Source of the DNA: Thermoplasmata archaeon
GTDB lineage: Archaea; Thermoplasmatota; Thermoplasmata; Halarchaeoplasmatales; Halarchaeoplasmataceae
Length of the DNA stretch: 32,218 nucleotides
NCBI GenBank assembly: GCA_003551675.1
Contig: PUNG01000086.1
Coordinates: 1-32,218, forward strand
Direction: 5' to 3'
The translations under genes and the position numbers were made by a program. Position 1 is the stretch's first letter; each line of letters begins with the position of its first letter. Shown one piece after another: positions 25,386-32,218 of this stretch. The notes beneath the pieces are model-generated. The model searched no databases and was not told the DNA's origin. It saw only the letters and a list, made by a program, of their open reading frames with translations.

Positions 25386-26138
25386 ATGTGTACAAAAACA
25401 GAAAGGCGAGTGCCGGCTAGCGAGGAAATGAGGAACATCGACTTCGCAGCGATAAATAAAATCGTGAAGGATGTAAAAAATCAAGAAAGGTACCAACTCA
25501 TAGAGAGTGAAGCAAGAGATGTTTTGATATGTGCGGGTATAGATATACCTGAAGGTAAAGTTGTAAAGGATATGGATGGCTGTATAAGAGCGGCTGAAGA
25601 GATAGGTTATCCCGTAGTGTTGAAAGTAGTTTCGGAGGACATAGTTCACAAGATGGATTTAGGGGGAGTCGTAGTAGGTATTTCCGACGAAGAAGATGTA
25701 AAGGAAGCTTACCAAGCCATATTATCAAGAGTAAAAAAACGTAAACCTGTGGCTAGGATAAGAGGTATATCCGTGTCTAAGATGATCCAAGGGGGCAAAG
25801 AAGTGGTGGTAGGTGGCATGGCTGACCCTACCTTTGGACCTGTGGTGATGTTTGGTTTAGGAGGTATATATGTGGAGGTGTTCCAGGACGTGGAATTCCG
25901 TATAGCTCCTTTAACTCTCGACGAAGCACATGAGATGATTTCAGATATAGATTCTTTTCCACTCCTCTTAGGATCAAGAGGACAGAGTTGTAAAGACTTA
26001 GATGCTTTAGCGGATATGATCTGTAGAGTGGGAGATATCGTTCACGAAGTAGAACATATAAAAGAGTTAGACCTCAACCCCGTGTTAGCTCTTGAAAACG
26101 GAGCAAAAGCTCTAGACGTGTCTATCAACCTCGGCTGA
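25386..26138 (+). CDS. acdB: Free ATP-grasp beta subunit of ADP-forming acyl-CoA synthetase
   Basis: 250 residues, paralogous to the C-terminal part of the fused synthetase at 20360. GYPVVLKVVSEDIVHK, GGKEVVVGGMADPTFGPVVMFGLGG and ELDLNPVLAL align almost position by position. The HKSD histidine motif reads HKMD, with the His kept. No alpha subunit is encoded beside it, so it either joins an alpha subunit made elsewhere or exchanges with the beta part of the fused enzyme. A GTG at 25377 opens the longest ORF, but the ATG at 25386 is correctly spaced from AGGTGG at 25375-25380 and is preferred. It is the last gene of the operon, and a T-rich stretch follows (26143-26151). Confidence 0.88.
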   Translation: MCTKTERRVPASEEMRNIDFAAINKIVKDVKNQERYQLIESEARDVLICAGIDIPEGKVVKDMDGCIRAAEEIGYPVVLKVVSEDIVHKMDLGGVVVGISDEEDVKEAYQAILSRVKKRKPVARIRGISVSKMIQGGKEVVVGGMADPTFGPVVMFGLGGIYVEVFQDVEFRIAPLTLDEAHEMISDIDSFPLLLGSRGQSCKDLDALADMICRVGDIVHEVEHIKELDLNPVLALENGAKALDVSINLG

Positions 26139-26183
26139 ACTCCTTTTTCTTATCACTTAGCAAATAAAAAACTATGACTTACA

Positions 26184-26636
26184 CTAATTTATCCCTCTGA
26201 TCTCCTTCGAGATCTCCTTTATGTATTTATCCCTCTCTTCGAGATATACATCTTTTTCTTGGGCTACCAGCAGGAGAGCTGTTTTCACCTCTATGTTCAT
26301 CTTGTCCTGTTTTTTGTTTACTAGCGACATGATTTCCTGCTTGGAGAGATCACTTTTTTCTACAACTTTATCTAACAACTCAGGGAAAAGGTCTTTTTTT
26401 TTCTCTTTTAATATGTCTGTGGAAGGTTCAAAACCCATGGGAATATCTACACTTTCAAAATCAAATCTAGCTATAACTAGATCATCTTTTACATCGACTA
26501 GACTTAGTTCCTGTGCCCTTTCCAATACTCGTCGAGCATATTTCGAGGGATACCAATCTAAGTCTGCGGATTGAGAGTAAATGAAGTCCTCTTTGTCTAT
26601 CTTTCCTCCCTCTTTTTTGAAAAGGAAAGCTAACAC
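26184..26636 (-). CDS. DUF2240 family archaeal protein
   Basis: 150 residues, starting at GTG. The opening LAFLFKKEGGKIDKEDFIYSQSADLDWYPSKYARRVLERA matches my memory of DUF2240 (COG3612), an archaeal family of unknown function with a winged-helix-like N-terminus. VDIPMGFEPSTDIL follows, and then a long basic/acidic helical tail. GAGGAG at 26646-26651 is a good ribosome-binding site, about ten bases before the GTG. The GTG lies five bases after the stop of the HisA-like gene, so the two form an operon. It may bind nucleic acid, but this is inference. Confidence 0.72.
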   Translation of the reverse strand: MLAFLFKKEGGKIDKEDFIYSQSADLDWYPSKYARRVLERAQELSLVDVKDDLVIARFDFESVDIPMGFEPSTDILKEKKKDLFPELLDKVVEKSDLSKQEIMSLVNKKQDKMNIEVKTALLLVAQEKDVYLEERDKYIKEISKEIRGIN

Positions 26637-26641
26637 TTTTT

Positions 26642-27298
26642 TTAACTCCTCTGATATTTTATCGCCTCCCTTAGCGATAGGATGAAACCTTTAAGATTTT
26701 CATGTTTTATATATTTGGCCCTGTTCAGCGTTGCTCCTCCTACAAATAAATCAAAATCACCATGGGGAAGGGACCTTATATTTCTTTCTTCGAATCGTTC
26801 ATTGGATAGACTGGAGAAAATGATCTTATCTACTCCCTGGTCTAAGGCGAATTCAGCGATACCGTTGACCCCCATATTTCTTATATTTTTTGAAGGAGAG
26901 ATAACCCCTTCTTTATAGTCTATGGATAGGATCAATTGATCACTAAGTTCAACGGATCCCATTATACTTTTTTTTGATCGTATCGTTTTGGTTGAGATGA
27001 TAGTTCTATTTGCTCCAGCGATGAAAGAATCGGTGACCCCCTCAGGATCTCTAGCCCCCACATCGGCCCACACTTCCCTTCTACTGCTGACCTTTCTTAT
27101 GGCATCTGTTTGTGGTTTATTGAACTCGATACCATCTATATCCAGCAGGTGAACTTTATCGTAGCCTTTCAGTTGTCCTAGAATGTCCCACAGGTCCAAT
27201 TCTTCTCCGTTTACCATGTAGGGTTCGTATCTTTCGTTTTTGACTACAACCGGTTTTCCGTTTATAAGAGAGATAGAGGGGATGATCTCTTTATCCAT
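26642..27298 (-). CDS. HisA-like TIM-barrel protein (COG1411 type)
   Basis: 218 residues related to the ProFAR isomerase HisA. The first strand is IIPSISLINGKPVVV, then DKVHLLDIDGIEFNKPQ, REVWADVGARDPEGV, ANRTIISTKTI, LILSIDYKEGVI, VDKIIFSSLSNER and the phosphate-type GGATL. In true HisA the first strand carries a catalytic aspartate (IPAIDL). Here that position is serine (IPSISL), while the second aspartate (SIDYKEG) is kept. A histidine-biosynthesis role is therefore doubtful, and no his genes are nearby. Its reaction is unknown. A TATA-like box at 27320-27328 suggests a leaderless mRNA shared with the DUF2240 gene. Confidence 0.8.
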   Translation of the reverse strand: MDKEIIPSISLINGKPVVVKNERYEPYMVNGEELDLWDILGQLKGYDKVHLLDIDGIEFNKPQTDAIRKVSSRREVWADVGARDPEGVTDSFIAGANRTIISTKTIRSKKSIMGSVELSDQLILSIDYKEGVISPSKNIRNMGVNGIAEFALDQGVDKIIFSSLSNERFEERNIRSLPHGDFDLFVGGATLNRAKYIKHENLKGFILSLREAIKYQRS

Positions 27299-27319
27299 AT
27301 ACGGTGATATTGTAGGTGC

Positions 27320-27328
27320 TTTATAAAT
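27320..27328 (-). promoter_or_regulatory. TATA-like box for the HisA-like/DUF2240 operon
   Basis: ATTTATAAA on the minus strand, about 26 bases before the ATG at 27298. One of the better promoter matches in the window. Confidence 0.5.
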
Positions 27329-27391
27329 GGATTGATTTTTTTAGATCAAGTATGGATTGACCCGAAGACCTAATATCAACTGCGTTTTTAT

Positions 27392-27874
27392 ATGTTTGTG
27401 AAAGTGAAGATCCGACGAGCCGATACCGAGGATATAGATGCGATATTGGAGCTTAAAAAGAAATCGATGGGGCCTGTTTGGAATGAAGCAGGTATCAGTT
27501 ATGATGATAAATCGCTAAAGAAATTTCTACAGGATAGATTCATGAACGACAAGATAACGTTAGCGGTGAAGCCCGTATCCCAAAACGAAGAGACTTTGAT
27601 AGGATTTCTACATTCAACCACCTATGAAGGGGTGGTAACTTCCAAAAAAATTAGAGATATCTTGACTCTAGCGATCCATCCTGACCACTTCGGTGAAGGG
27701 ATAGGAAGCGCTCTAATGAAAAATGAGAAGGAAGATGCGCTGAAAAATGGAGTAGATATAATCCGATTGGAAGTCCTGTCCGAGAATAATCGGGCAGTAG
27801 ATTTTTATGATAAACAAGGCTTTTCCGAAAAAAAGAAGATATTGATAAAAAAGCTGTATTCAGACGAGGCGTGA
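27392..27874 (+). CDS. GNAT family N-acetyltransferase
   Basis: 160 residues forming one GNAT domain: KIRRADTEDIDAILELKKKS as strand 1/helix 1, TLAIHPDHFGEGIGSALMKN with the acetyl-CoA pyrophosphate loop (FGEGIGS), and LEVLSENNRAVDFYDKQGFSEKKK as the family's terminal block. The substrate is unknown, and a RimI-like protein acetyltransferase is one option. The start is not certain: the ATG at 27392 lies within a TATA-like TTTTATATG, and GTGs at 27398 and 27404 are also in frame. It is divergent from the HisA-like gene. Confidence 0.85.
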   Translation: MFVKVKIRRADTEDIDAILELKKKSMGPVWNEAGISYDDKSLKKFLQDRFMNDKITLAVKPVSQNEETLIGFLHSTTYEGVVTSKKIRDILTLAIHPDHFGEGIGSALMKNEKEDALKNGVDIIRLEVLSENNRAVDFYDKQGFSEKKKILIKKLYSDEA

Positions 27875-27948
27875 CCATATCAGTAAGGATTTTCCTTTGC
27901 GTCGTACTCTACGTTTTCTAGGCATCGATAGTTCAGTTGATCAAAGTC

Positions 27949-27955
27949 TATAAAG
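27949..27955 (+). promoter_or_regulatory. TATA-like box before the small ORF
   Basis: TATAAAG. It predicts a start near 27975, inside the small ORF at a GTG (27974), so a leaderless GTG-initiated message is possible. The rest of the 27875-28329 gap holds only this small ORF and the repeat at 28286-28316. Confidence 0.3.
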
Positions 27956-27961
27956 CCAGCT

Positions 27962-28159
27962 GTGAGTACCAAAGTGAAACGCTCATTTTTCTATGGTTTT
28001 GAAGAGGTAAGCGTCAAGGGGAATCACATCCGCATGAGAGAGACAAGGAAGCTCTCCCAGCTCGCTCATCTACTACATGACTTGGAAGAACAGGATAAGG
28101 ATAGATTCCAAGAGATGTTCGACAGGTCTGGCTTCTTTTTTACCTTTGAAATGTTGTGA
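27962..28159 (+). CDS. Possible small hypothetical protein
   Basis: A frame of up to 65 residues from a GTG. GTG 27974 or ATG 28034 are other possible starts. The second half, RKLSQLAHLLHDLEEQDKDR followed by FQEMFDRSGFFFTFEM, has the charged helical composition of real protein rather than of AT-rich spacer. No family is recognised and no strong ribosome-binding site precedes the first GTG. It could be a small regulatory protein, a gene fragment or chance. Confidence 0.3.
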   Translation: MSTKVKRSFFYGFEEVSVKGNHIRMRETRKLSQLAHLLHDLEEQDKDRFQEMFDRSGFFFTFEML

Positions 28160-28285
28160 ACAACCTGCGATATCATCAGGATGTATCGATATCACTGGTT
28201 CAAATACACTGCTTGAAAAGATCTTGATGGATGTTTCCATACATATCTAAATTTATTGAAAGAAGGACCCTAATGTTAAAATATC

Positions 28286-28316
28286 ACTATAATATTCTAG
28301 TAAAATACTGTAATAT
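28286..28316. repeat. Direct repeat ACTRTAATAT, 21 bp apart, candidate operator of the ABC exporter
   Basis: ACTATAATAT (28286-28295) and ACTGTAATAT (28307-28316) differ at one base, and their starts are 21 bp apart, two helical turns. Between them lies the small inverted repeat AGTA-AAA-TACT (28299-28309). The sites overlap the expected promoter just before the exporter start at 28330. A winged-helix regulator is encoded at the end of the operon. Confidence 0.5.
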
Positions 28317-28329
28317 AACGGTTTACACT

Positions 28330-30123
28330 ATGAAAAAAGGTCCCGAAAAAGGAATGGGAAAGCCGCCCCAAGCGCCCATGCTACCCAATCTTTTGAGGTT
28401 GGTAAGATACGCAAAAAAACACCGGTTGAAGATAGCTGGTGTGATGATCGCAGTGATCATATCTACGACGTTGGGACTGATCCCTCCCTGGTTGATAAGG
28501 TATGGTATCGACAACATGATAATCCCTGGAAACATCGATAGTCTATGGATCATCGCAGTGGCCATGGTGGCTACCGCTCTGTTAAAAGGGTTTTTCGATT
28601 TCGTGAAAAGCTATTCCTCTGAATTGATAGCTCAGAGTATAATCCACGATATCAGGGTCAATTTGTATGAACATATGAATAGATTGTCTTTCTCTTTCTA
28701 CGACGAAGCCAGGACTGGAGACCTGATGGCCAGGATAACCACGGATACTGATACTCTCCGCCATTTTCTCGGGAGGGTGAGTTCCTTCGTGACCGAGAAC
28801 ATATTGACCATAATAGGCATACTGATAATAATGATTTACTGGGACTACCGTTTGGGACTACTGTACGTCATGCTCCTCCCTCTCATGGTATTCGGCATGT
28901 ATATGTACTCTTCCAGGGTCAGACCCATGTTTCGAAAAGTGAGGAAGAGATTTGCCAAGTTGACCGAGATGGTCCAGGAAAACTTCGTCGGTATCGAGGT
29001 GATCAAGCTCTTCGGGAGGGAAGAACAGCAGAAGGAAAGGTTCAACAAGCAGAATCGGGATTACGTCGGGATCAACATAGAAGCCGCCAAAGTATCCGCA
29101 CTTTGGATGCCCTACGTTCACTTTTTGATCGGTCTGAGCACCGCTTTGGTGGTGTGGTATGGTGGGAGATTAGTCATCCAAGGGACGATATCGTTAGGGA
29201 TGTTGGCGGGTTTTATCAGTTATATCGCGATGCTGACCCGTCCCGTGAGACAGACAGGGATGATGATCAACCTTAGCAGTCAAGCTGCCGCCGCCTCGGA
29301 AAGGATATTCGACGTCATGGACATGAACCCGGATGTGAAGGATGCTCCAAACGCTCATGAATTACCACCTGTGAAGGGGAGTGTAGAATACCGGGGTGTG
29401 AGTTTTTCATACAAGGGTGGTAAAAAGGTGTTGAAAGATATAGACATAAAGGTTGAGCCCGGTGAGACTGTGGCTGTCGTCGGTCCTACAGGGTCTGGAA
29501 AAAGTACCCTGTTACATCTTTTACCTAGATTTTACGACCCCGATGAAGGGTCTATACTGATCGACGAACACGACATAAAAAATGTGACCGTCGACAGCCT
29601 TAGAAAACAAGTAGGCATAGTACTCCAGCATACTTTCCTATTCGGTGCTTCTATCAGAGAGAACATTTCCTACGGAAGAGAGGATGCATCTATGGAAGAG
29701 ATAATCAAATGTGCTAAGATCGCACAGATCCACGATTTCATCGAGTCATTACCTTTAGGGTATGAAACACCTATCGGGGAGAGGGGTGTTGACATATCCG
29801 GAGGGCAGAGACAAAGGCTCGCCATGGCACGTGTCTTACTGACCGACCCCGGACTCCTCATACTCGACGAACCGACCTCCAGTGTTGACGTTGAAACTGA
29901 AGACAGGATGCAGGAGGCGATGAAAGATGTAATAAAGGATCGGACCACCTTCGTTATAGCTCATCGACTATGGACGGTACAGAATGCAGATAAGATACTG
30001 GTGCTTAAGGACGGTGAGATAGTAGAGTGTGGAGATCACCACGAACTTTTACAAAAAGAGGACGGTTTCTATAGGAAGATATATCAGCATGTATTGAAAG
30101 ATGAAGGAGGTAGATCCGGATGA
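28330..30123 (+). CDS. ABC exporter half-transporter, subunit 1 (MsbA/MDR-like)
   Basis: 597 residues. A six-helix exporter-type transmembrane domain (about 30-310) is followed by a nucleotide-binding domain with Walker A GPTGSGKST, Q-loop IVLQHTFLFG, signature ISGGQRQR, Walker B LLILDEPTSSVD and H-loop IAHR. All catalytic residues, including the glutamate after Walker B, are present. It overlaps the next gene by four bases, and the two should form a heterodimer that expels drugs, lipids or peptides. A longer ORF from 28231 adds 33 residues drawn from AT-rich spacer and the repeat region. The ATG at 28330 is preferred, and Met9 is another option. The substrate is unknown. Confidence 0.93.
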   Translation: MKKGPEKGMGKPPQAPMLPNLLRLVRYAKKHRLKIAGVMIAVIISTTLGLIPPWLIRYGIDNMIIPGNIDSLWIIAVAMVATALLKGFFDFVKSYSSELIAQSIIHDIRVNLYEHMNRLSFSFYDEARTGDLMARITTDTDTLRHFLGRVSSFVTENILTIIGILIIMIYWDYRLGLLYVMLLPLMVFGMYMYSSRVRPMFRKVRKRFAKLTEMVQENFVGIEVIKLFGREEQQKERFNKQNRDYVGINIEAAKVSALWMPYVHFLIGLSTALVVWYGGRLVIQGTISLGMLAGFISYIAMLTRPVRQTGMMINLSSQAAAASERIFDVMDMNPDVKDAPNAHELPPVKGSVEYRGVSFSYKGGKKVLKDIDIKVEPGETVAVVGPTGSGKSTLLHLLPRFYDPDEGSILIDEHDIKNVTVDSLRKQVGIVLQHTFLFGASIRENISYGREDASMEEIIKCAKIAQIHDFIESLPLGYETPIGERGVDISGGQRQRLAMARVLLTDPGLLILDEPTSSVDVETEDRMQEAMKDVIKDRTTFVIAHRLWTVQNADKILVLKDGEIVECGDHHELLQKEDGFYRKIYQHVLKDEGGRSG

Positions 30124-31907
30124 GAGGGGGATTCGGAAGAAGGATCTCTTCGGGTGAAGAGGAAGATTTCTCACTCAAACAGATGGATAAAAGGGCACTC
30201 AAATTTCTGTTCAAATATCTGAAACGGCATAAACTCAAACTATTTTTAGCTATAGTGTCTATGATCGTGATGACCCTTGCCAGTCTGGCAGGGCCATTCT
30301 TGATAAAGATAGCAATTGATGAATACATCATGGCTGGAGATATTGAGGGGCTGACCCTGATATTCGCCTTGATGGTAGGAGCCTACGGAGCTTACTGGCT
30401 TTTTTCGTACTTCCAGACATATCTTTCGAACTGGATAGGCCACACCATAGTCGGCGATATCAGAGAAGATCTTTATGAGCATCTTCAGGACCTACCGATA
30501 CAGTTCTACAACGAACGCAGCACAGGTGATATGATGGCCCGGGTCACACACGACGTTAATGCTCTATCCGACCTTGTTTCCACTGGTTTCGTACACCTTT
30601 TGAGCGATATTTTCGTCATGATCGGGATCGTTGTTATCATGCTGTATCTGAACGTCCAGCTTGCGTTGGTGAGCTTCATCACCATACCTTTCATCTTCTT
30701 TATTGTTTATTACCTGGGCAAAAAGATGCGGTTGGCTTATCGGGATGTCCGGGAGAGGTTGGCCGAGTTGAACGCAGATGTAGAGCAGAACTTGTCAGGT
30801 ATCAGATTGGTCCAGGCGTTGAACCGTGAAAATATAAACACAGGTAAGTTCAGCAAGTTGAGTTGGAAGAATCTAAAAGCCAATCTTAAGGCCGCCATGT
30901 ATTTCTCCCTCCTGTTCCCCGTGATGACGTTGAGTAAAGTGTTCGGAGAGGCGCTTGTACTTGGATTCGGGGGATGGGGAGTCGTTCAGGGTGTAGTGAG
31001 TCTGGGCGTTCTCATCGCATTCATGGAATATGTCCGCCGGTTTTTCGGACCTCTAGCAGATATGAGTCAGGTTTACAACACCTACCAATCAGCGGGAGCC
31101 TCTTTGGATAGGATATACGAATATATGGATGTAGAAAGTCCCATCCATGAACCGAAAGAACCACATATGCCTGAAAAGATCCAGGGAGAGATCAGATTCG
31201 ATGACGTCACTTTTGGTTACGATGATGATATGATCATCGATGGCCTGAATTTAGACATCTACTCGGGTGAGATCTTTGCGCTGGTGGGACAGACGGGTGC
31301 CGGGAAAACCACCCTGGTCAACATATTGACCAGGCTCTACGATGTGGACAAAGGAGCCATAACTATAGATGGTGTGGATCTGAGAAGATATCCAAAGAAG
31401 GGTCTCAGGAAGATCATATCTGTCGTCCCACAGAATATATTCCTGTTCGACACCTCCATAAAAGAAAACATACGTTTCGGCAGACCCGATGCCACGGACG
31501 AAGAGATAGTCGATGTTGCAAAAGAAGTACATGCCCATGATTTCATCAAAAACCTGCCCCAAGGTTATGAAACCAGGGTTGGAGAGGAAGGGGTCAAACT
31601 ATCCGGAGGCCAAAAACAACTGGTATCCTTCGCCAGAGCCATGCTGGCCGACCCCAAGATACTGATCCTCGATGAGGCAACTTCCAGTGTGGATGCATAC
31701 ACAGAGGTGCTCATACAGGATGCAATGGACAAATTGTTCCAGGGACGCACGGTTTTGATGATCGCGCATCGATTTGCTACCCTAAACAAAGCTGATCGGA
31801 TCGGCTTGCTGAAAGAAGGACTATTGATAGACACCGGCAGCCATGAGGAGTTGCTGGAAAGGAACGATATCTATAAAGAACTATATGAAAAACAAAGAGG
31901 AAGATAA
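30120..31907 (+). CDS. ABC exporter half-transporter, subunit 2
   Basis: 595 residues with the same layout as subunit 1. An N-terminal extension of about 25 charged residues (RRISSGEEEDFSLKQMDK) precedes six membrane helices and a nucleotide-binding domain. The domain has Walker A GQTGAGKTT, Q-loop VVPQNIFLFD, signature LSGGQKQ, Walker B ILILDEATSSVD and H-loop IAHR. Both ATP sites of the pair look intact, unlike many heterodimers with one degenerate site. The ATGA start is coupled to subunit 1, with GGAGG upstream (30105-30109). Its stop lies one base before the start of the regulator gene. Confidence 0.93.
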   Translation: MRGGFGRRISSGEEEDFSLKQMDKRALKFLFKYLKRHKLKLFLAIVSMIVMTLASLAGPFLIKIAIDEYIMAGDIEGLTLIFALMVGAYGAYWLFSYFQTYLSNWIGHTIVGDIREDLYEHLQDLPIQFYNERSTGDMMARVTHDVNALSDLVSTGFVHLLSDIFVMIGIVVIMLYLNVQLALVSFITIPFIFFIVYYLGKKMRLAYRDVRERLAELNADVEQNLSGIRLVQALNRENINTGKFSKLSWKNLKANLKAAMYFSLLFPVMTLSKVFGEALVLGFGGWGVVQGVVSLGVLIAFMEYVRRFFGPLADMSQVYNTYQSAGASLDRIYEYMDVESPIHEPKEPHMPEKIQGEIRFDDVTFGYDDDMIIDGLNLDIYSGEIFALVGQTGAGKTTLVNILTRLYDVDKGAITIDGVDLRRYPKKGLRKIISVVPQNIFLFDTSIKENIRFGRPDATDEEIVDVAKEVHAHDFIKNLPQGYETRVGEEGVKLSGGQKQLVSFARAMLADPKILILDEATSSVDAYTEVLIQDAMDKLFQGRTVLMIAHRFATLNKADRIGLLKEGLLIDTGSHEELLERNDIYKELYEKQRGR

Positions 31908-31908
31908 T

Positions 31909-32218
31909 ATGAAGGAAGGATGCTCGAAAAGAAAGGGGGCGATACCCAACAAGTACATCAAGGCACTGCACTGCCCCACCAGGTGGAAGATGATAGATAT
32001 AATCGGCCATGGGGAGAAGAGCACAAAAGAGATCAGCGAGGAACTGGACTCCATGGGAGAGGATTTGACTTCATCCAATCTGTATTACCACCTTTCAGAG
32101 TTGAAGAAAGGTGGGATCATCACCGTTTCGGAATATCGTGAAGAAGGCGGAGGTGCTCCTGAGAAGGTGTGGAAGCTCGCCAAAAAGAAGATAGTGATAG
32201 AATTGATACCGGAGGAAA
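31909..32218 (+). CDS. Winged-helix (ArsR-like) transcription regulator, cut by the window end
   Basis: 103 codons are present with no stop before the edge. After a short basic start the sequence reads as a helix-turn-helix domain: IKALHCPTRWKMIDIIGHGE, then TKEISEELD, the recognition-helix segment SSNLYYHLSELKKGGIITV, and a wing EYREEGGGAPEKVWKLAKK. This is the ArsR/PadR-like pattern in which helix 3 contacts DNA. The ATG follows the exporter stop by one base, so it belongs to the exporter operon and may control it, perhaps through the repeats at 28286-28316. Any ligand- or metal-binding part lies beyond the window. Confidence 0.82.
   Translation, partial: MKEGCSKRKGAIPNKYIKALHCPTRWKMIDIIGHGEKSTKEISEELDSMGEDLTSSNLYYHLSELKKGGIITVSEYREEGGGAPEKVWKLAKKKIVIELIPEE

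Noticed and set aside
28231-28329. 33-residue extension of the first ABC subunit
   Set aside because: It is translated AT-rich promoter DNA including the repeat region. The remaining 597 residues match the usual half-transporter length and the 595-residue partner.
1-32218. CRISPR array or cas genes that would explain the CARF-like protein
   Set aside because: No regularly spaced repeats and no Cas proteins were found by reading the window.
1-32218. Insertion sequences, transposases or integrases
   Set aside because: No recognisable recombinase motif or paired terminal inverted repeats around a gene were seen.

Overview
This window is archaeal chromosomal DNA. The evidence is gene content: RNA polymerase subunit K followed by ribosomal protein uS2, an archaeal aCPSF1/FttA beta-CASP termination nuclease beside the proteasome beta subunit, a long archaeal-type PheS, and ADP-forming acyl-CoA synthetase. 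Many genes also have a TATA-like box about 25 bases before the start codon, which suggests leaderless or short-leader transcripts. A euryarchaeal, possibly Thermoplasmata-like, anaerobic heterotroph is the best guess. No rRNA or other firm taxonomic marker is present.

Left part (1-2.6 kb): a tRNA-Thr(CGT) gene, a histidine phosphatase, and a translationally coupled two-gene unit made of a stand-alone CARF-like protein (DITGGTK motif) and a PIN-type nuclease. This pair is the most interesting item in the window, because it looks like a ligand-sensor plus RNase system encoded in trans. No CRISPR array or cas effector is present here.

2.6-10.1 kb (minus strand): cysS, pheS, hutH overlapping dcd, an unknown membrane protein with an HxHH/DE signature, and a GT-C-like membrane glycosyltransferase. 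10.1-11.8 kb: an E1-like ThiF/MoeB protein convergent with a ThiI-type sulfurtransferase core that lacks THUMP. 11.9-16.2 kb: rpoK-rps2 convergent with aCPSF1, then psmB and a DUF2299-like protein, all housekeeping-type genes. 16.3-20.3 kb (minus strand): a SEC59/VTE5-like CTP-dependent lipid kinase, a PaaK ligase, an AEC-type transporter and an unknown membrane-anchored protein.

20.4-26.1 kb (plus strand): a CoA-metabolism operon. It holds a fused alpha-beta ADP-forming acyl-CoA synthetase, a BioD-like/DRTGG protein, a CoA-transferase fused to a GNAT acetyltransferase, and an extra free ATP-grasp beta subunit. With PaaK, it points to energy conservation or activation through acyl-CoA thioesters, perhaps controlled by acetylation. 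26.2-27.9 kb: a DUF2240 protein, a HisA-like protein lacking the first catalytic aspartate, and a GNAT protein. 28.3 kb to the right edge: a heterodimeric ABC exporter followed by a winged-helix regulator cut by the window end. A 10-bp direct repeat just upstream of the exporter is a candidate operator.

Start codons were moved from the longest ORF for the acyl-CoA synthetase, the free beta subunit, the ThiI-like protein, the AEC transporter and the first ABC subunit. The reasons are given in each entry.
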